Of a DNA stretch of 64,000 nt, positions 59,800 to 64,000 are shown in pieces (the stretch's first letter is position 1; each line of letters begins with the position of its first letter). Origin of the DNA: Cafeteria roenbergensis (lineage: Eukaryota; Sar; Bigyra; Bicosoecida; Cafeteriaceae); the NCBI GenBank assembly GCA_008330645.1, contig VLTN01000029.1, positions 365,021-429,020 on the forward strand, in the 5' to 3' direction. Made by a program: the position numbers and the translations under genes. Below the pieces are notes generated by a model. That model ran no database searches and was not told where the DNA came from. It was given only the letters and a program-made list of their open reading frames with translations.

Positions 59800-62700
59800 A
59801 TGGCCACCCCTGACATGGATGAACGTGCAATGGCCAGCGCGCTCTGGGAGGCGGCGAAGGCCGGGAACACAGCCGAGGCATGCAGGCTCCTCGATGCGGG
59901 CGCGCCGGTCGACTGGAAAAACGATGCCGACGTGAGCTCTGGGACTGTAGGCACGCTCCCCACTCGTTACCGAGGGAATGGGGACCGATGCAACCAGCCC
60001 GGTGTCTTTATTTCACCACTTGAGCTGCGGCGCCACGGACAGCGCGGGAAACGTGGGGTCCGTCGACCGTGGTGGCGATCGAGGCGGTGCAAAGACGTGC
60101 TGGGAGCCGCTGGCTGGCTGACGTGAGGTAGCGCCGTTCGCAAGACGTGTAGACTGTGATTGTTGAGGGCACGAGACCTCGCAGAATGGCGCTGCAGCGC
60201 TCATGGTGGCAGCGATGCGCGGCCACGAGGACACGGTGGAGCTGCTGCTGGACCGGGGCGCCGACATGGAGGCCAAGGACAGCGTGGGTGCGGCGGCCAC
60301 GCGTTGCGGCGCGACGGGCCGCGCCGTGCGACACGGGCGGGCTGGGCGGCGATGGCGATGACGATGACGCGTCAGAACGCCGTTCTCCTGTGGCGGGCCG
60401 GCTTGCGAGGCGGCGCTGGCCGGGGGAAGACGTGGGGAGGGGAGCGATGGTGCGACGAGGTTCGGTGACACGCGGGCATGCGGCGTCGCAGTATGGTGCT
60501 ACGGCGCTTGTTGTGATGGCACACGCTGGTCACACAGACATGGTGGAGCTGCTGCTGGACCGGGGCGCCGACCTGGAGGCCAAGGACCGCGTGAGTGCGG
60601 CGGCCGTGTGTGGCTGCGCGACGGGCCGCGCCAGGCGTCACGGGCGCGCCGGGCGGCGATGGCGATGGCGATGACACGTCGGAGCGCCGTGCCCATGCGG
60701 CGGGCCGGCTTGCGAGGCGGCTCTGGCTGGGGGGAGGACGTCAGTAGGGGAGCGATGGTGCGACGCGGTGCAGTGACTCGCGGGCTTGCAACATCGCAGA
60801 GTGGCACCACGGCGCTTATTGAGGCCATATCTCGTGGCCACAGGGACACGGTGGAGCTGCTGCTGGACCGGGGCGCCGACCTGGAGGCCAAGAACCGCGT
60901 GAGTGCGGCGGCCGTTTGCGGCTGCGCGACGGGCCGCGCCAGGCGTCACGGGCGCGCCGGGCGGCGATGGCGATGGCGATGACACGTCGGAGCGCTGTGC
61001 CCATGCGGCGGGCCGGCTTGCGAGGCGGCGCTGGCCGGGGCACGTCGGCAGGGGAGCGATGGTGCGACGAGGTTCGGTGATACGCGGGGACGCGGCGTCG
61101 CAGTATGGTGCTACGGCGCTTGTTGAGGCTGCATCCTGTGGCCACAGGGACACGGTGGAGCTGCTGCTGGACCGGGGCGCTGACCTGGAGGCCAAGAACC
61201 GCGTGAGTGCGGCGGCCGTGTGCGATGCTGCGCGACGGGCCGCGTCGGGCGTCACGGGCGGGCGTGTGGGACGGTGATGGGGATGTCGTGTCGGGGCGTC
61301 GTGCTCCTGTGGCGGGCCGGCTTGCGAGGCGGCGCTGGCCGGGGGACGTCGGCAGGGGAGTGATGGTGCGACGAGGTTCGGTGATACGCGGGGACGCGGC
61401 GTCGCAGGATGGTGCTACGGCGCTTGCTGAGGCTGCATTTCGTGGCCACAGGGACATGGTGGAGCTTCTGCTGGACCGGGGCGCCGACCTCGAGGCCAAG
61501 GACAGCGTGAGTGCGGCGGCCGTGTGTTGCGCCGCGACGGGGCGCGCCAGGCGTCACGGGCGGGCGGGCCAGGCGGCGATGGCGATGGCGATGACTCGTC
61601 GGAGCGCCGTGCCCATGCGGCGGGCCGGCTTGCGAGACGGCGCTGGCCGGGGGAAGTACGTCGGTAGGTCATCGATGGCGCGACGCGGTGCAGTGACCCG
61701 CGGGCTTGCAACATCGCAGAGTGGCACCACGGCGCTTGTTGAGGCTGCATTTCGTGGCCACAGGGACACGGTGGAGCTGCTGCTGGACCGGGGCGCCGAC
61801 CTGGAGGCCAAGAACCGCGTGAGCGCGGCGGCCGTGTGTCGCGCCGCGACGGGGCGCGCCAGGCGTCACGTGCGGGCGGGCCGGGCGGCGATGGCGATGG
61901 CGATGACGCGTCAGAACGCCGTGCCCATGCGGCGGGCCGGCTTGCGAGACGGCGCTGGCCGGGGGAAGTACGTCGGTAGGTCATCGATGGCGCGACGCGG
62001 TGCAGTGACCCGCGGGCTTGCAACATCGCAGAGTGGCACCACGGCGCTTGTTGAGGCTGCATTTCGTGGCCACAGGGACACGGTGGAGCTGCTGCTGGAC
62101 CGGGGCGCCGACCTGGAGGCCAAGAACCGCGTGAGCGCGGCGGCCGTGTGTTGCGCCGCGACGGGGCGCGCCAGGCGTCACGGGCGGGCGGGCCAGGCGG
62201 CGGTTGCGATGGTGCGGCGGAGCGCCTTGCTCCTGTGGCGGGCCGGCGTGTGCGGCGGCGCTGGCCGGGGGACGTTGGCAGGGGAGTGATGGTGCGACAA
62301 CGTGCGGCGACACGCGGGCACGCGTCGTCGCAGCATGGTGCTACGGCGCTTGCTCTAGCCGTACTCAAAGGCAAAACGGACACGGTGGAGCTGCTGCTGG
62401 ACCGGGGCGCCGACCTGGAGGCCAAGGACCGCGTGAGTGCGGCGGCTGTGTGTGGCTGCGCGACGGGGCGCGCCAGGCGTCATGTGCGGGCGCACCGGGC
62501 GGCGATGGCGATGGCGATGGTGCGTCGGAGCGCCTTGCTCCTGCGGCGGGCCGGCGTGTGAGGCGGCGGTTGCCGGGGAGCGACGTCAGTAGGTCAGCGA
62601 TGCTGCGACGAGATGCGGTGACCCGCGGGCACGTGGCGTCGCAGTATGGTGCTACGGCGCTTGTTTGGGCTGCATCCGGTGGCTACAAGGACACGGTGGA

Positions 62701-63983
62701 GCTTCTGCTGGACCGGGGCGCCGACCTCGAGGCCAAGAACAGCGTAAGTGCGGCGGCCATGTGTGGCTGCGCGACGGGCCGCGCCAGGCGTCACGGGCGG
62801 GTGGCCGAGGAGCGGCGATGGCGGTGACGCGTCGGGGCGTCGTGCTCCTGTGGCGGGCCGGCATGGTAGGCGGGGCTGGCGGGGGCTGGGGCGTCCGGAG
62901 GGGAGCGATGCTGCGACAAACTTCGGTGACACGCGGGGACGCGGCGTCGCAGGATGGTGCTACGGCGCTTGTTGAGGCTGTATCTCGTGGCTACAAGGAA
63001 ATGATGGAGCTTCTGCTGGACCGGGCCGCGGACCTGGAGGCCAAGGACCGCGTGAGTGCGGCGGCCATGTGTGGCTGCGCGACGGGGCGCGCCAGGCGTC
63101 ACGGGCGGGCGGGCCAGGCGGCGATGGCGATGGCGATGTCGCGTCGGAGCGCTGTGCCCGTGCGGCGGGCCGGCTTGCGAGGCGGCTCTGGCTGGGGGGA
63201 GGACGTCAGTAGGGGAGCGATGCTGCGACGCGGTGCAGTGACCCGCGGGCACGTGGCGTCGCAGGATGGTGCTACGGCGCTTGTTTGGGCTGCATCCGGT
63301 GGCTACAAGGACACGGTGGAGCTTCTGCTGGACCGGGGCGCCGACCTCGAGGCCAAGAACCGCGTGAGTGCGGCGGCCGTGTGTGGCTGCGCGACGGGGC
63401 GCGCCAGGCGTCACGGGCGGGCGGGCCAGGCGGCGATGGCGATGGCGATGTCGCGTCGGAGCGCTGTGCCCGTGCGGCGGGCCGGCTTGCGAGGCGGCTC
63501 TGGCTGGGGGGAGGACGTCAGTAGGGGAGCGATGCTGCGACGCGGTGCAGTGACCCGCGGGCACGTGGCGTCGCAGTATGGTGCTACGGCGCTTGTTTGG
63601 GCTGCATCCGGTGGCTACAAGGACACGGTGGAGCTTCTGCTGGACCGGGGCGCCGACCTCGAGGCCAAGGACAGCGTAAGTGCGGCGGCCATGTGTGGCG
63701 GCGCGACGGGCCGCGCCAGGCGTCACGGGCGGGTGGCCGAGGAGCGGCGATGGCGATGACGCGTCGGGGCATCGTGCTCCTGTGGCGGGCCGGCATGGTA
63801 GGCGGGGCTGGCGGGGGCTGGGGCGTCCGGAGGGGAGCGATGCTGCGACAAACTTCGGTGACACGCAGGGACGCGGCGTCGCAGTATGGTGAAACGGCGC
63901 TTGTTGAGGCTGTATCCTGTGGCTACAAGGATACGGTGGAGCTTCTGCTGGACCGGGGCGCGGACCTGGAGGCCAAGAACAAT
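59800..63983 (+). CDS. Ankyrin-repeat protein, one repeat per exon (3' end beyond window)
   Basis: Exon 1, 59800-59931, encodes MATPDMDERAMASALWEAAK and a half-ankyrin, NTAEACRLLDAGAPVDWKND. Thirteen ankyrin exons of exactly 99 bp follow, all phase 0. They start at 60185, 60492, 60800, 61104, 61408, 61720, 62032, 62334, 62645, 62953, 63265, 63577 and 63885. Each encodes one 33-residue repeat of the type [Y/D/S]GATALVEAA-x-RGHRDTV then ELLLDRGADLEAK[D/N][R/S]. Acceptors are (G/A)TCGCAG. Donors are GTGAGT or GTGAGC, with GTGGGT once and GTAAGT twice. The last visible exon ends with donor GTGATA. Introns measure 203-213 bp and are strongly alike. At least 473 residues are encoded before the edge. 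The product is likely a cytosolic protein-binding solenoid; partners are unknown. Reading through introns is possible only where intron length is 213, so splicing fits better. Confidence 0.8.
60185..63983 (+). repeat. Tandem array of 13 exon-plus-intron units
   Basis: Unit spacing runs 307, 308, 304, 304, 312, 312, 302, 311, 308, 312, 312 and 308 bp. Both the 99-bp exon and the intron belong to the unit. All introns share a GTGCGGCGGCC start, a GCGATGGCGATG middle, a GGCGGGCCGGC core and a GACGC...GCGTCGCAG end. Neighbouring units near 61.5-62.1 kb and 63.05-63.57 kb are almost identical, indicating very recent duplications of one unit. Two exon types are present: those starting YGAT/DGAT/HGAT and those starting SGTT (60800, 61720, 62032). 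Confidence 0.9.
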
Positions 63984-64000
63984 GTGATAATGCAGCGGCC

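Noticed and set aside
61207-62289. Single-exon ankyrin ORFs of ~360 codons (also 62665-63759)
   Set aside because: They arise because some units are multiples of three; other units would shift the frame, and donors and acceptors are conserved at all unit borders.
1-64000. CRISPR array, bacterial operon or prophage
   Set aside because: Spliced genes, eukaryotic tRNA and ribosomal protein S9 show nuclear DNA; the only regular array is the ankyrin exon-intron repeat, whose unit is coding and over 300 bp.

Overview
This window is nuclear DNA from a unicellular eukaryote. It is very GC-rich (mostly about 65-70% by eye). Genes are compact, introns are about 120-790 bp, and genes lie on both strands. 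Genes I can rebuild exon by exon include RNA polymerase II subunits RPB3 and RPB9, 40S ribosomal protein S9 (uS4), a complex III subunit, TRM112, cyclophilin H, mitochondrial threonine dehydrogenase and a PUFA-type elongase. Together with an AP2-domain protein, a CRT-like transporter, a DHA1-type MFS carrier and PTEN, this gene set suggests an alga or protist, possibly a stramenopile. The lineage is inference; no organelle or rRNA marker is present. Introns have a uniform signature: donors are nearly always GTGAG rather than GTAAG, and acceptors are usually C-GCAG.

Layout. 1-698: C-terminus of a P4-type flippase. 3.6-5.1 kb: RPB3. 5.5-7.6 kb: a secreted coiled-coil protein. 8.6-11.7 kb: a 690-bp near-perfect inverted repeat around a 1.7-kb, less GC-rich core. 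12.7 kb: tRNA-Arg(ACG). 13-15.2 kb: RPS9 and a QCR7-like gene, head to head. 15.6-17.9 kb: an uncharacterised protein with repeated D-I-x-G-A motifs. 18.6-19.8 kb: two tandem small mitochondrial membrane proteins. 21.4-26.5 kb: a divergent pair, a C2H2 zinc-finger protein and a large membrane protein. 26.9-29.7 kb: an MFS carrier converging on RPB9. 30-37.8 kb: a large disordered protein and an AP2/ERF protein. 39.8-41.7 kb: threonine dehydrogenase. 42.7-48.0 kb: a PTEN-PH fusion, TRM112 and cyclophilin H. 48.6-53.6 kb: a CRT-like transporter and a UMF1/ATG22-like transporter. 54.6-58.2 kb: an elongase and a TBL2-like WD40 protein sharing a 203-bp promoter. 58.2-59.8 kb: two inverted copies of a ~290-bp repeat. 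59.8-64 kb: an ankyrin gene running off the right edge.

The most unusual structure is this ankyrin gene. Thirteen successive exons are each exactly 99 bp, in phase 0, and each encodes one 33-residue ankyrin repeat. They are separated by 203-213-bp introns that are nearly as conserved as the exons. The tandem unit is therefore an exon plus an intron (302-312 bp), a system for adding ankyrin repeats in frame. Second in interest are the large inverted repeat and the D-I-x-G-A repeat protein, one of whose motifs is recreated exactly by splicing. No operon logic applies. Genes cluster mainly as divergent pairs with short shared upstream regions.
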